From contig NZ_CP073104.1 of NCBI RefSeq assembly GCF_018138145.1, positions 6,291,001 through 6,355,000 on the forward strand: DNA of 64,000 nucleotides, given 5' to 3'. This DNA is from Pseudomonas sp. SCA2728.1_7 (GTDB taxonomy: Bacteria > Pseudomonadota > Gammaproteobacteria > Pseudomonadales > Pseudomonadaceae). Shown piece by piece: positions 35,251 to 44,771 of this stretch (within the stretch, counting starts at the first letter, position 1; each line of letters begins with the position of its first letter). Made by a program: the position numbers and the translations under genes. Under the pieces are notes generated by a model that ran no database searches, was not told where the DNA came from, and saw only the letters and a program-made list of their open reading frames with translations.

Positions 35251-36822
35251 TTGCCTATCCCTATTCACGATCCGCATCAGGCCCCCGGAGGCACCCTTAA
35301 ACGCCTGCCGCTGCGCAAAGCGGCGGTGCTGTTTATCGTTGCGGTGGGGTTGTGCCTGTCCGGTTTGCTCTACCTGCAACTGGAGCAGTCGCGACGCCAG
35401 GATCTGGCGGTGGCGAAAATGGCGTCGAGCAACCTGACCCGGGCCATGGCGCAGCAGGCCGAGGACACCTTCCTCGCCGCCGATCTGGTGATGACCAGCC
35501 TGGTCGACTGGATTCAGGACGACGGCTACGGCACTGCGCAAAAGCCGCGCTTGCAGAAAACTTTCGCCCGGCGCGTGCAGCAACTGGATCAGTTGCACGG
35601 CATGTTTCTCTTCGATACGCAGGGCCAGTGGGTGATTACTTCGTTCGCCGATCTGCCCCGTGGCAATGGCGTGGCCGCTCGCGAGTACTTCAAGTTTCAC
35701 CAGCAGAACGCCTCGACGCTGGCGCACATCGGCCCGGCGATTCGCAGCCGCGAGAACGGTGAGTGGATCATCCCGATTTCCAAACGCATCAATGATCACG
35801 CCGGCAATTTCCAGGGCGTGCTGCTGGCCGGGATCAAGATGTCGTACTTCGATCGCTTCTTCGAAAGTTTCAGCCTCGATGACCAAGGCATCATGTTTCT
35901 CGGTCTGAGCGACGGCACCTTGCTCGCTCGCCGACCGTTTGATGAAAACCTGATCGGCACCTCGCTGGCGCAAGGGCGGATTTATCGCACGTTACTGCCT
36001 GAGGCGGCGGCCGGCACGGCGATGATCAACTCGGTGGTCGATGGCGTGGTGCGTTTGTACGGCTATCGACGCTTGTCGGCGTATCCGTTGGTGGTGTCGG
36101 CGGCGACCTCGCGCGACACGATTCTCGAGGGCTGGTACGCACGCGCATTCCAGTCGAGTGTGATCGTCGCCTTGGTGATTCTCGGCATCGGCCTGTTTGG
36201 CTGGGTGTTCATTCATCAGGTGCGCGATGGTGAACGGATCGAAAAAAACCTGCGCAAGGCCCAGCGTACGCTGGAGCAGATCGCGACCCATGACAGCCTG
36301 ACCGGGCTGGCCAATCGACGTTTGTTCGAGCGTTCGCTGGAGGTTGAATTCGCTCGTGGCGCGCGGCAGGTCAGTCCGGTCAGTCTGATCATGCTCGATA
36401 TCGATTTCTTCAAACGCTACAACGACGCCTATGGTCATGTCGCTGGCGATCATTGTCTGACGCAGGTCGCCCAAGTGCTGCAGACGTGCTGCCAGCGCAA
36501 GTCCGATCTGGCGGTACGCTACGGTGGCGAGGAGTTTGCGGTGCTGTTGCCGGACACCGATATCAACGGCGCGCTGGCGATTGCCGGGCAGATCCGCCGC
36601 AGTGTGATCGACAAGCACATCATCCACAGCGGTTCGCCGACCGGTTACCTGACGGTGAGTCTGGGTTGTTATTCATTTATCCCGAGCGGCAATGACAGCC
36701 CGGAAGTGTTTATCCAGCGCGCTGATGCGGCGCTGTATCAGGCGAAAAATGCCGGGCGCAATCGCGCGGCAGTGTTGTCGCTGGACAGCGGCCTGGCCGA
36801 ACTGATGCGCTCTGATCGCTGA
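35251..36822 (+). CDS. Membrane diguanylate cyclase with PDC/dCache sensor
   Basis: This 523-residue protein has a helix at about 23-43, a periplasmic sensor domain (about 44-310, with VITSFADLPRGNGVAAREYF typical of PDC/dCache folds), a second helix (VIVALVILGIGLFGWVF) and a C-terminal GGDEF domain. The active site is GGEEF (425-429) and an RxxD inhibitory site, RKSD, is at 416-419, so it should make c-di-GMP and be product-inhibited. The start is TTG at 35251, 7 bases after AGGA; an upstream GTG at 35182 is in frame but has no such site. No dedicated partner gene is adjacent. Confidence 0.85.
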   Translation: MPIPIHDPHQAPGGTLKRLPLRKAAVLFIVAVGLCLSGLLYLQLEQSRRQDLAVAKMASSNLTRAMAQQAEDTFLAADLVMTSLVDWIQDDGYGTAQKPRLQKTFARRVQQLDQLHGMFLFDTQGQWVITSFADLPRGNGVAAREYFKFHQQNASTLAHIGPAIRSRENGEWIIPISKRINDHAGNFQGVLLAGIKMSYFDRFFESFSLDDQGIMFLGLSDGTLLARRPFDENLIGTSLAQGRIYRTLLPEAAAGTAMINSVVDGVVRLYGYRRLSAYPLVVSAATSRDTILEGWYARAFQSSVIVALVILGIGLFGWVFIHQVRDGERIEKNLRKAQRTLEQIATHDSLTGLANRRLFERSLEVEFARGARQVSPVSLIMLDIDFFKRYNDAYGHVAGDHCLTQVAQVLQTCCQRKSDLAVRYGGEEFAVLLPDTDINGALAIAGQIRRSVIDKHIIHSGSPTGYLTVSLGCYSFIPSGNDSPEVFIQRADAALYQAKNAGRNRAAVLSLDSGLAELMRSDR

Positions 36823-36839
36823 ACTACACGTTGTACCCT

Positions 36840-36926
36840 GTAGGAGTGAGCCTGCTCGCGATGTCGGTGTGTCAGCACACAGTTGCATAACTGACAAACC
36901 GCCTTCGCGAGCAGGCTCACTCCTAC
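36840..36926. repeat. REP/BIME inverted pair
   Basis: gtaggagtgagcctgctcgc pairs with its complement at 36905-36926 around a 43-nt spacer. It lies between the cyclase gene and the Gly-rich gene and is the 'gtaggagtg' variant, also seen at 37911 and 63024. Confidence 0.9.
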
Positions 36927-36964
36927 ATTGGATAGCGTGCTTATTTGGGATGGCTCTTGTTCGT

Positions 36965-37264
36965 TCAGCCGCCCGTGCCACCGCCCGCACCGCCAGTTCC
37001 GCCACCCGCCGAACCGGTACCGCCGCCAGCCCCCGAGCCGGAACCACTAGCCCCGCCATTGGTGCCGGTCCCGGATCCCATACCCGAAGAACCGCTACCA
37101 CCCGAAGGCGCGCCCGGGGTGTTGTCTGGCGGCGTGGTGGTGCTGGTCGGGCCACCGGATTTGGTGCCGGTGGCGTCAGCGCCATCGTTGGCGGCGAAGC
37201 TGGCGGCCGATGCGGTGGCCAGCAGGCCGGCGAGCAATAACGAGGTGAGTTTGCGCGTGATCAT
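36965..37264 (-). CDS. Glycine-rich secreted protein
   Basis: This 99-residue protein begins MITRKLTSLLLAGLLATASA, a clear signal peptide (cleavage about AASFA), followed by a Gly/Ser/Thr-rich low-complexity tail (repeats of GGTG and GSGSG). It is likely to be exported and unstructured. No function is recognised. Despite the biased composition, the signal peptide and sensible start support it being a real gene. Confidence 0.6.
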   Translation of the reverse strand: MITRKLTSLLLAGLLATASAASFAANDGADATGTKSGGPTSTTTPPDNTPGAPSGGSGSSGMGSGTGTNGGASGSGSGAGGGTGSAGGGTGGAGGGTGG

Positions 37265-37452
37265 GATCCGTCTCCAGAAAGGGCATGTACCTGATATTGG
37301 TCTGATGCGCAGAACCCTTGGTGCCGATTGGCTGACGAGTGGTCAGCCGAGAAAACCGAAGTGGCCTCCTGATCTTCTGGAATATTGGCTATTTGTCGAA
37401 CCGGGCGTGAGGGCTAACGTAGCCACACATTCACTTGCTGCCCGGAGCCACC

Positions 37453-37893
37453 ATGCAACCTCGTACCGATTTCTACACCGCCTCCCCAGATGCCCTGAAA
37501 GCGATGATCGCCCTGGAAACTGCGGTGTCCAAACTGCCGCTGGAAAAAAACCTGATCGAACTGGTCAAGCTGCGCGCCTCGCAAATCAACGGCTGCGCAT
37601 TCTGCATCGACATGCACACCAGCGACGCGATCAAGGGCGGCGAAACCCCGCGCCGCTTGTTCGCGGTGACGGCATGGCGTGAAGCGCCGTTCTTCAACGA
37701 CCGCGAACGCGCCGCGCTGCTGTGGACTGAATCGCTGACGCAACTGAGCCTGACCCACGCGCCGGATGAAGATTACGACGTGGTTGCGGCGCAGTTCACA
37801 CCGAAGGAAATGGTCGACCTGACCGTGGCGATCAGCACGATCAACAGCTGGAATCGTTTGGCCGTGGGATTCCGCAAAACCCCACAAGCCTGA
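37453..37893 (+). CDS. Carboxymuconolactone decarboxylase/AhpD-family protein
   Basis: This 146-residue protein has the family core LVKLRASQINGCAFCIDMHT with the CxxC motif CAFC that forms the redox pair in AhpD-like alkylhydroperoxidases, and the distal helix FNDRERAALLWTESLT. These are small oligomeric cytoplasmic proteins; the CxxC-His arrangement points to peroxide/thiol chemistry more than ring decarboxylation. The ATG at 37453 is preceded by CGGAG at a usual spacing. It stands alone. Confidence 0.85.
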   Translation: MQPRTDFYTASPDALKAMIALETAVSKLPLEKNLIELVKLRASQINGCAFCIDMHTSDAIKGGETPRRLFAVTAWREAPFFNDRERAALLWTESLTQLSLTHAPDEDYDVVAAQFTPKEMVDLTVAISTINSWNRLAVGFRKTPQA

Positions 37894-37910
37894 GTAAACA
37901 CACACAAATC

Positions 37911-38005
37911 CCTGTAGGAGTGGATGTCTGCTCGCGATGGCGATGTGTCAGTCGACATTTGCTTCGCTAACACACCGCTATCGCGAGCAGGCTCACTCCT
38001 ACAGG
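37911..38005. repeat. REP/BIME inverted pair
   Basis: cctgtaggagtg at the left pairs with cactcctacagg at the right, with the inner ctcgcgat and atcgcgag also matching. The left arm has a few substitutions (tggatgtctgctcgcgat). It lies between convergent genes and may act as a transcription end. Confidence 0.85.
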
Positions 38006-38033
38006 GGGAAGTGGATGTCTGCAAAAATAGGGA

Positions 38034-39626
38034 TCAATGCCCATCCGCACTCGGCGCCGCCGGTGGTTGCACCTTGCGCATCAAGGGCACCATCGCGGTG
38101 GCGATGACGAAGCACGCCCCGATCATCAAAAACGTGTCGCCGTAGGTCTGGGTTTGCGCCTCGCGGTAAGTCAGCAGCCACAACTGGCGCAGGCTGGCGG
38201 TAACACCGACGTCGCCGCTCTGGCCCAGCGCTGCAAGGTTGCCGCCGACCTGCGACAGCCACTGATTCATCGCTTCATTGCTGCTGTTCAGATGCTCGGC
38301 CAATCGCGTGAAGTGCAGGTTGGTGCGGTCATTGAGAATGGTCGCGCACGCCGCAATACCAATCGCCCCGCCAAGATTGCGCATCAGATTGAACAACCCC
38401 GACGCATGCTTCAAACGTGCCGGCGCCAACCCACCCAAGGTCAACGTCACCGCTGGCGGCACCGCCAGTTGCTGGGCAATCCCGCGCAACGCTTGCGGCA
38501 GCATCAACTCGCCGGCACCCCAGTCGTGGGTGATCGGGCTGAACTCCCACATCGACACCGCAAACAAACCCAGACCGATCATCATGATCCAGCGCAGGTC
38601 CATGCGATTGGCCAGAAAGGCATACAGCGGAATCGCCATGATCTGGAACACACCGGTGGAGAAAACCGCCAGACCAATGTCCAGCGCGCTGTAGCCGCGC
38701 ACCCGGCCGAGGAACAGCGGCGTCAGGTAAATCGTCGCAAACAGGCCGATGCCGGTGACGAATGAAAAGAAGCAGCCGAGGGCGAAATTGCGGTCCTTCA
38801 AGGCGCGCAGATCGACGATCGGATTGGCCACGTGCAAGGTGCGGCCAATGAAGGCCAACCCGGCGAGGCCACTGATCCACGCCGTGGTCAGAATGGTCTG
38901 ATCGCTGAACCAGTTCCAGCGCGGGCCTTCTTCGAGGGTGTATTCCAGGCAGCCGAGAAACAGCGCAAGAAAGATCATGCTCAGATAATCCGCGCCTTTG
39001 AGCAGGGACAATTCCGGCTGGTCGATTTTCACCAGCATCGGCACTGCCACAGCAACGAAAATCCCCGGCACCAGGTTGATGTAGAACAACCAGTACCACG
39101 AGGAAATATCAGTGATCCAGCCACCGATCACCGGCCCTAATGTCGGTGCCAATGACGCGACCGCACCGATGGTCGCCGCAGCGATCACCCGTTGTTTGCC
39201 GGTGAAGAAAAAGAACGCCGTGGTGAACACCAGCGGAATCATCGAGCCGCCGAGAAAACCTTGCAGCGCGCGAAAGGCAATCATGCTCTGGATGTTCCAG
39301 GCGATGCCGCAGAGCAAACTCGCCAAGGTAAAACCGACCGCCGACGCGCAGAACAACCAGCGCGTCGAGAACACCCGTGACAGCCAGCCCGACAGCGGAA
39401 TCACGATGATTTCGGCGATCAGGTAACTGGTCTGCACCCACGCGGTTTCGTCGGTGCCGGCGGAGAGTCCGCCGCCGATATCGCGCAGCGACGCCGAGAC
39501 AATCTGGATATCCAGCAGCGCGATGAACATGCCGATGCACATGGTCGCGAAGGCGAATACCTTGGTCGCGGTCGCCATGTCTGCCGCGTTGAATGGCTGT
39601 GCAGGGGCGGCGAGGGCGGTGCTCAT
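38034..39626 (-). CDS. MFS efflux transporter, DHA2/EmrB type
   Basis: This 530-residue protein has about 14 hydrophobic helices. Family blocks are LLDIQIVSASLRDIGGGL at helix 1, TSYLIAEIIVIPLSGWLSRV with the GWLSRVFSTR loop, and GPVIGGWITDISSWYWLF in helix 5 (motif C-like, proton-drug antiport). It starts at 39626, overlapping the HlyD-family gene's stop at 39623 as ATGA, so the pair forms an EmrAB-like tripartite pump that needs an outer-membrane TolC-type channel from elsewhere. Substrate not evident. Confidence 0.9.
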   Translation of the reverse strand: MSTALAAPAQPFNAADMATATKVFAFATMCIGMFIALLDIQIVSASLRDIGGGLSAGTDETAWVQTSYLIAEIIVIPLSGWLSRVFSTRWLFCASAVGFTLASLLCGIAWNIQSMIAFRALQGFLGGSMIPLVFTTAFFFFTGKQRVIAAATIGAVASLAPTLGPVIGGWITDISSWYWLFYINLVPGIFVAVAVPMLVKIDQPELSLLKGADYLSMIFLALFLGCLEYTLEEGPRWNWFSDQTILTTAWISGLAGLAFIGRTLHVANPIVDLRALKDRNFALGCFFSFVTGIGLFATIYLTPLFLGRVRGYSALDIGLAVFSTGVFQIMAIPLYAFLANRMDLRWIMMIGLGLFAVSMWEFSPITHDWGAGELMLPQALRGIAQQLAVPPAVTLTLGGLAPARLKHASGLFNLMRNLGGAIGIAACATILNDRTNLHFTRLAEHLNSSNEAMNQWLSQVGGNLAALGQSGDVGVTASLRQLWLLTYREAQTQTYGDTFLMIGACFVIATAMVPLMRKVQPPAAPSADGH

Positions 39627-40732
39627 GGCGCGACGGCCACGGCGCTGGTTTCCGGTTGCGCGCGGGTGTCGACTTCCGCCGTCACCGAGAGGCCCGGGCG
39701 CAAGTGACCGAGCACGCCATCAGCCGGGTCGAGGAGGATTCGTACTGGCACACGCTGGACGATTTTGGTGAAGTTGCCAGTGGCGTTTTCCGGCGGCAGC
39801 ACACTGAATTGCGAGCCAGTGGCGGGGGCGAGGCTATCGAGGCGACCGTGGAATTCCTGACCGGACAGCACGTCGGCGCGGATGCTCACACGTTGCCCGG
39901 GTTTCATCCGCGCCAGTTGGTCTTCCTTGAAGTTGGCATCGACCCACAAGCCGCTGGCCGGCACCACTGACAGTTGTTGTGAACCGGCCTGCGCGTAGGC
40001 GCCGACCCGCGCGCGGCGATTGCCGACCACACCATCGACCGGCGCGCGCAGTTCGGTGTAGCCAAGGTTCAGTTGCGCCAGATCACGTTCGGCGCGGGCT
40101 TGCTGGAGGGCGGCGCGGGCCTGTTGTTTCTGGGTGTCGATCACCGCGAGTTGGCGTTGCGCGGCAAGCAGTTCGGCCTGGGCGCGGGCGCTCAGGGCTT
40201 GTGCGGTTTTGAAGGTGGCGTCGGCGCGTTGTGCGCTTTCCACGGACACGGCATTGGTGGTCACCAAGCGTTTGTAGCGCGCGTTGTCATCCCGCGAACG
40301 CGCGGTTTCTGCGCCGGCGGCGTCGATGCCGGCGCGGGCTTGGCCGATCACTGCTTGTTGCAGTTGTTCGGTGGCGTCGAGGTTGGCCAGCAGCGCTTCT
40401 TCGGCGGCGACGGCACCTTCGGCCTTGGCGAGGTTGGCGCGGTAGTCGCGGGCGTCGAGGCGGATCAACACATCGCCGGCCTTCACATGCTGGTTGTCGC
40501 TGACCAGCACTTCATCGATGTAACCGGCGACTTTCGGCCCGATCACCGTGACATCGCCACCAATATAGGCATCGTCGGTTTCTTCGAGAAAACGCCCGGC
40601 GCCCCACCAATGCACGGCGTACACGCCGGCGAAGATCAGCGCGAGCAATCCGGCGCCGGCAAGCAGCAATCGTCTAAGCAGGGGCGGCTTGGTCTTCACC
40701 ACAACAGGTTCGAGGGTGGGCATGCTGGTCAT
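39623..40732 (-). CDS. HlyD/EmrA-family membrane fusion protein
   Basis: This 369-residue periplasmic adaptor has one N-terminal membrane helix (LLLAGAGLLALIFAGVYAV), a lipoyl-like half with DDAYIGGDVTVIGPKVAGYI, a long coiled-coil hairpin rich in Ala/Gln (about 95-200), and the second lipoyl half ending TELRAPVDGVVGNRRA. It links the EmrB-like pump to the outer membrane. Length is normal. It is first in a coupled two-gene operon with the transporter and lies near an AraC regulator whose gene ends 97 bp beyond its start. Confidence 0.9.
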   Translation of the reverse strand: MTSMPTLEPVVVKTKPPLLRRLLLAGAGLLALIFAGVYAVHWWGAGRFLEETDDAYIGGDVTVIGPKVAGYIDEVLVSDNQHVKAGDVLIRLDARDYRANLAKAEGAVAAEEALLANLDATEQLQQAVIGQARAGIDAAGAETARSRDDNARYKRLVTTNAVSVESAQRADATFKTAQALSARAQAELLAAQRQLAVIDTQKQQARAALQQARAERDLAQLNLGYTELRAPVDGVVGNRRARVGAYAQAGSQQLSVVPASGLWVDANFKEDQLARMKPGQRVSIRADVLSGQEFHGRLDSLAPATGSQFSVLPPENATGNFTKIVQRVPVRILLDPADGVLGHLRPGLSVTAEVDTRAQPETSAVAVAP

Positions 40733-40760
40733 GGCGGGTTACCTGCGTGAACGGGTCGTT

Positions 40761-40774
40761 ATTACGTCTGTAAT
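40761..40774. promoter_or_regulatory. Possible operator upstream of the efflux pair
   Basis: attac-gtct-gtaat is a perfect 5-4-5 palindrome, 29 bp before the HlyD-family start, with further gtaatat repeats beside it (40770-40790). It may bind the nearby AraC-type protein or another regulator. Confidence 0.35.
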
Positions 40775-40828
40775 ATGACGCAGGTAATATTTAGTCGCAA
40801 ATGATTTCTGGCGCCGATCGTCAGTTGT

Positions 40829-41647
40829 TCACTTGAGCCAGTGGCCCGGTGTGTGGCCGGTCATGGATTTGAAGAAGGCGATGAAGGCGCTGTCGCTGGC
40901 AAAACCCGTTTCGAAAGCGCAGTAACTCAGGCTGCGTCCGGTGGCGAGCAATTCCATCGCGCGCATCAAGCGCCACTGCTGGCGCCATTGCTGATAACTC
41001 ATGCCGGTTTCGCGCTGGAAAATTCGCCCGATGGTGCGACTGCTGGCGCCGACCTGCTGCTCCAGTACTTGCAACTCTGGAGGCAGACGTTCAGGCGTTT
41101 TCAACAGTGGTGCCAGGCGCTTGTCCTGAGGTAACGGCAACAGCATCGGTTGCTGCGCCGCTTCAGCGATTTCGCTCAGGCACAAGCCGAGCAGGTGGGC
41201 GAATTTGCCTAGCTGCCAATCGGTGTTGAAAGCCGCCAGCGCCATCGGTTCCAGCACCGCACACAACAACGGGCTGACTTCGATCACGCAGACCTGCTGC
41301 GGCAGTGCAGCGCACAGTTCGGGAATCAAGTAGATGGAGCGGTAATCGACACTCTGCTGCATCACCGCGCGATGGCTGACACCCGGTGGAATCCATGCCG
41401 CCCGCGACGGCGGCAGCAGACACAGCTGCTGCGCCAGGGTAATCCGCGTGCAGCCTTGTCGCGTGTACAGCAATTGCCCGCGTTGATGACGGTGCAAGCC
41501 GGAGTCGTGATCACTCAAGGTCGAGGCGATACCGATCACCTGTACCTGAAAGCGATCAGCGTCAAAGGTTGCGTGGGCGTCGAGCCAAGCCATGGGTTGT
41601 CCGATTTCATCGATAAATTGGCAGGATTCGGATAATACGCCACTCAC
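40829..41647 (-). CDS. AraC-family transcriptional regulator
   Basis: This 272-residue protein has an N-terminal cupin-like sensor (HDSGLHRHQRGQLLYTRQG, LLPPSRAAWIPPGVSHRAVM) and a C-terminal double helix-turn-helix (GASSRTIGRIFQRETGMSY and GFASDSAFIAFFKSMTGHTP). The sensor HxHxxGQL and WIPPGxxH pattern is typical of AraC proteins that control efflux genes. The start is GTG at 41647, with AGGAG 11 bases upstream; a later ATG 18 codons in is possible. It lies between the EmrAB-like operon and a divergent MFS gene (45 bp), and may regulate either. Confidence 0.85.
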   Translation of the reverse strand: MSGVLSESCQFIDEIGQPMAWLDAHATFDADRFQVQVIGIASTLSDHDSGLHRHQRGQLLYTRQGCTRITLAQQLCLLPPSRAAWIPPGVSHRAVMQQSVDYRSIYLIPELCAALPQQVCVIEVSPLLCAVLEPMALAAFNTDWQLGKFAHLLGLCLSEIAEAAQQPMLLPLPQDKRLAPLLKTPERLPPELQVLEQQVGASSRTIGRIFQRETGMSYQQWRQQWRLMRAMELLATGRSLSYCAFETGFASDSAFIAFFKSMTGHTPGHWLK

Positions 41648-41692
41648 CGATTCTTAAACTCCTCGGCGGCTTAATGCGAGGAGTGATGAACA

Positions 41693-42826
41693 ATGAACAA
41701 CAGACATTTCCTGTGGCTGGCGATTGCGCTGCTGATGTTTCCGCAGATCGCACAAACCCTTTACAGCCCGGCGCTCGGTGATATCGGGCGTGTGTTCAAC
41801 GTTGGCCCGCAAGCCGCCGCGCAAACGATGTCGGTGTATTTCCTCGCGTTTGCCGTCGGGGTAGTGGTGTGGGGGCGTTTGTGTGATCGCATTGGTCGGC
41901 GCCCGGCGATGCTCGCGGGCTTGGCAATCTATGCAATTGCCACGCTTTTCGGCCTGCGGGTCAGCAGTTTCAACGGCTTGTTGCTGGCGCAGATGTTGGC
42001 GGCGTTCGGTGCGGCGGTGGGTTCGGTGGTCACACAAACCGTGTTGCGCGACCGCTTCAAAGGCGCCGAACTGGCCCAGGTGTTTTCGTTGGTGGGCATC
42101 GCGCTGGCGGCCAGCCCGGCGATTGGCTTGTTCAGCGGCGCCAGTCTGGTTCAGGCCTTCGGTTATCGCGGTGTGCTTGGCGCGTTGCTGTTGCTGGCAA
42201 CGCTGTTGTGGCTGTGGAGTTGCTACACCCTGGCGGAAACCCGGACAGCGCCAACCGGCCATGTCGGTTTGTTCGAAACCCTTGGGCGCATGTTGCGTGA
42301 CCCGGGAATCTGGCGCTCGGCGCTGTGGATCGCCTCGTTCAACGTGGCGTTGTTCAGTTATTACAGCCTCGCTCCGTTCATGTTTCAGCGGCTGGAGGTG
42401 GACGCCAGTGTGTTCGGTTACAGCGGCGTGATCCTCGCGCTGGGCTCAGGTTTTGGAGCATGGCTCAACCGGCGTTTATTGACGGCCGGGTTCAAGGCAT
42501 TGCAGTTGATTCGCCTCGCGGGTGGCATCGCGTTGCTCGGTGGTGTGGGCGTGTGGTCGCTGCAGAACAGTGTCGCGTTCGTCCTGCCGATGCTGCTGGT
42601 GGTATTGGCGTTTGGCCTGGCGATCCCCAACGTTCTCGGTTCGGCGCTGGCCGATTACGCTGATCGGCTGGGCACTGCCGGGGCGTTATTGGGCTTGCTT
42701 TATTACCTGCTGATCGGCGCCGGGCTGATGCTCGCGGGCTGGTTTCAAGCCCTCGGGGAAACCCTGATAGCGTGCAGTGCCGTGGCCTTGCTGCTGACAA
42801 TAAAGTCAGGCAAAGCAATTGTTTAA
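41693..42826 (+). CDS. MFS transporter, Bcr/CflA-like
   Basis: This 377-residue 12-helix transporter opens MNNRHFLWLAIALLMFPQIA, has the motif A loop VVWGRLCDRIGRRPAMLAG between helices 2 and 3, and SLVGIALAASPAIGLFSG in helix 5. It resembles Bcr/CflA-type drug exporters in length and opening. It is divergent from the AraC regulator, which probably controls it. The ATG at 41693 follows GGAG at a usual spacing. Substrate not evident. Confidence 0.85.
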   Translation: MNNRHFLWLAIALLMFPQIAQTLYSPALGDIGRVFNVGPQAAAQTMSVYFLAFAVGVVVWGRLCDRIGRRPAMLAGLAIYAIATLFGLRVSSFNGLLLAQMLAAFGAAVGSVVTQTVLRDRFKGAELAQVFSLVGIALAASPAIGLFSGASLVQAFGYRGVLGALLLLATLLWLWSCYTLAETRTAPTGHVGLFETLGRMLRDPGIWRSALWIASFNVALFSYYSLAPFMFQRLEVDASVFGYSGVILALGSGFGAWLNRRLLTAGFKALQLIRLAGGIALLGGVGVWSLQNSVAFVLPMLLVVLAFGLAIPNVLGSALADYADRLGTAGALLGLLYYLLIGAGLMLAGWFQALGETLIACSAVALLLTIKSGKAIV

Positions 42827-42934
42827 GAAATGTAAGCGCTGTAGGAAGCGTCTTGCATTTGTGTAGGAGGGCTCCGACTATCACGATCATTGATGACATG
42901 GCATTACGCCATTTTATGATCACAAGGATGTTGC

Positions 42935-44662
42935 GTGCCGTATCCGTTTCGCGCTGTTTTCCGCCGTCGTTCCGCGCTTTGCCCGCTGCTGTCGGCCTTT
43001 GTGTTGAGTGTCTGTGCCTCCTCGATTGAAGCCGCCGAACCTGTCGCGCCGGGCCAGGAAGTGCTGCGCCAGCAGCAACAGCAACAGCGCGATCTGCAAC
43101 AACTGCAACTTGAGCAAAGAAAACGGCAATTGGAGCGCGGCGCGTTCGGCCCGACGCCGATCATCCCGGCCATCCCGCAAACCGTTGCCCCCGATGAACG
43201 TTGCTGGCCGTTGAGCGGTACGCGCATCGGCGGCGTAACGCTGATCGACAGCGACACACTCAACGCGCGGATCAAACCGCTGCTGGCGCCATGCATGGGC
43301 GTCGGCCAGATCAATCATCTGCTGGCGACCATCACCGCGAGCTACGTCGACAAGGGCTACATCGCCAGCCGCCCATACTTGGTCAGCGCTCCGGCAGCCG
43401 GGCAGTCGCTGGATATCCGCGTTGACGAAGGCTACATCGAGTCCATCGAGCTGGCCGATCAGAGCCTGCCGGTGTCCCTCGGCGGGGCGTTTCCAAACAT
43501 GCTCGGCGAGCCGCTGAACCTGCGCGATCTGGAGCAGGGCCTCGATCAACTCAATCGCCTGCGCTCGATCGATCTCACCGCCGACATCGCCCCCGGCAGC
43601 CAGCCCGGCGCCTCACGGATCATTCTGCGTTCACGCACTTCCGCGCATTCGCGCTGGGCCTTGAACGCCGGGATCGACAACCTCGGCAGCGCCAGCACCG
43701 GACGTGATCGCGACACCGTCAGCCTCAGTCTCGACAGCCCTCTGCAACTCAACGATTTGTTGAGCATCAGTGCCAGCGACACGCTCAATCAGGGCGACCG
43801 CTACAGTCGCAACGCCAGCCTGTATTACGCGATCCCTTACGGCTACTGGACGTATAGCGTGTTCGCCAGCCACGCCGAATATCGCGCGCCGTTCAAACTG
43901 CCGAGCGTGACCTTCCACAGTACCGGCATCACCGACCAAGTCAGCCTGCGCGCCGACCGTGTGTTGTGGCGTGACCAGAGCCGTCAGCTCAGCGCTAACC
44001 TGCAACTGGCGCACAAGGATGTCGACAGCTATTTGCAAGACGTTCGCCTCGGCATTCAAAGCCCGACCCTGACCGTGGCCGAGGCTGGACTCAATCTGTT
44101 CTGGCTCGACCGCGCGGTGTGGAACCTCGACGTCAATTACGCCCAGGGCCTGCGCTGGTTTGGCGCCGACGACGACTCGCAGCAGCAGATCAACAACCTG
44201 CCCAAGGCGCAGTTCCGCAAGTACCGCGCCGGCCTCAGCCAATGGCGTAACGGTCAGTTCGGCGCGCAGGCCTGGCAGTGGCAGAGCCAACTCAATGTGC
44301 AGTACAGCCCGGACCCGCTGCCAGCGATTGAACAGTTGCTCGGCACTGACGATTCGGCGGTGCGTGGCTACCGGGTCAGCAGTGCCTCCGGCGCCAGCGG
44401 TGCGATCTGGCGCAACACCTTGCGCTTGCCGTTACGCAGTGAATGGCCGCTGCAGATCACCCCGCGCGTGGGCCTCGACCACGGCTGGATCAAGGCCGAT
44501 CACGGCGCGCAGGGCCAACGCCTGAGTGGCGCCAGTGTCGGCCTGAATCTGGGCTGGAAGAATCTGCAAGTGGACGTCGATTACCAACGCGCCCTCAACA
44601 CCCCGAACGGTCTGCAGCACGAGCCTGAAACCTGGCTGATGCGCGTCGGCCTGCAAATCTGA
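42935..44662 (+). CDS. TpsB outer-membrane transporter (ShlB/FhaC/HecB family)
   Basis: This 575-residue protein has a signal peptide (cleavage near residue 34), a Gln-rich helix (QQQQQQRDLQQLQLEQRKRQ), two POTRA domains (CWPLSGTRIGGVTLIDSDTL; then GYIASRPYLVSAPAAGQSL) and a C-terminal 16-strand barrel ending with LMRVGLQI. This is the transporter of a two-partner secretion system, moving its TpsA partner to the surface. The start is GTG, with AAGGA upstream. The TpsA gene follows 109 bp downstream, so the pair is most likely co-transcribed. Confidence 0.9.
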   Translation: MPYPFRAVFRRRSALCPLLSAFVLSVCASSIEAAEPVAPGQEVLRQQQQQQRDLQQLQLEQRKRQLERGAFGPTPIIPAIPQTVAPDERCWPLSGTRIGGVTLIDSDTLNARIKPLLAPCMGVGQINHLLATITASYVDKGYIASRPYLVSAPAAGQSLDIRVDEGYIESIELADQSLPVSLGGAFPNMLGEPLNLRDLEQGLDQLNRLRSIDLTADIAPGSQPGASRIILRSRTSAHSRWALNAGIDNLGSASTGRDRDTVSLSLDSPLQLNDLLSISASDTLNQGDRYSRNASLYYAIPYGYWTYSVFASHAEYRAPFKLPSVTFHSTGITDQVSLRADRVLWRDQSRQLSANLQLAHKDVDSYLQDVRLGIQSPTLTVAEAGLNLFWLDRAVWNLDVNYAQGLRWFGADDDSQQQINNLPKAQFRKYRAGLSQWRNGQFGAQAWQWQSQLNVQYSPDPLPAIEQLLGTDDSAVRGYRVSSASGASGAIWRNTLRLPLRSEWPLQITPRVGLDHGWIKADHGAQGQRLSGASVGLNLGWKNLQVDVDYQRALNTPNGLQHEPETWLMRVGLQI

Positions 44663-44771
44663 ACAAAGCAGTGAACAAAGCAGTGAACAAACAGCCGTCG
44701 GATCTGAGCGCGTCAGCCACGGCCAAGACTAAACGCGCAACGTGATGCCGTACTCACATGGAGACGTTTTT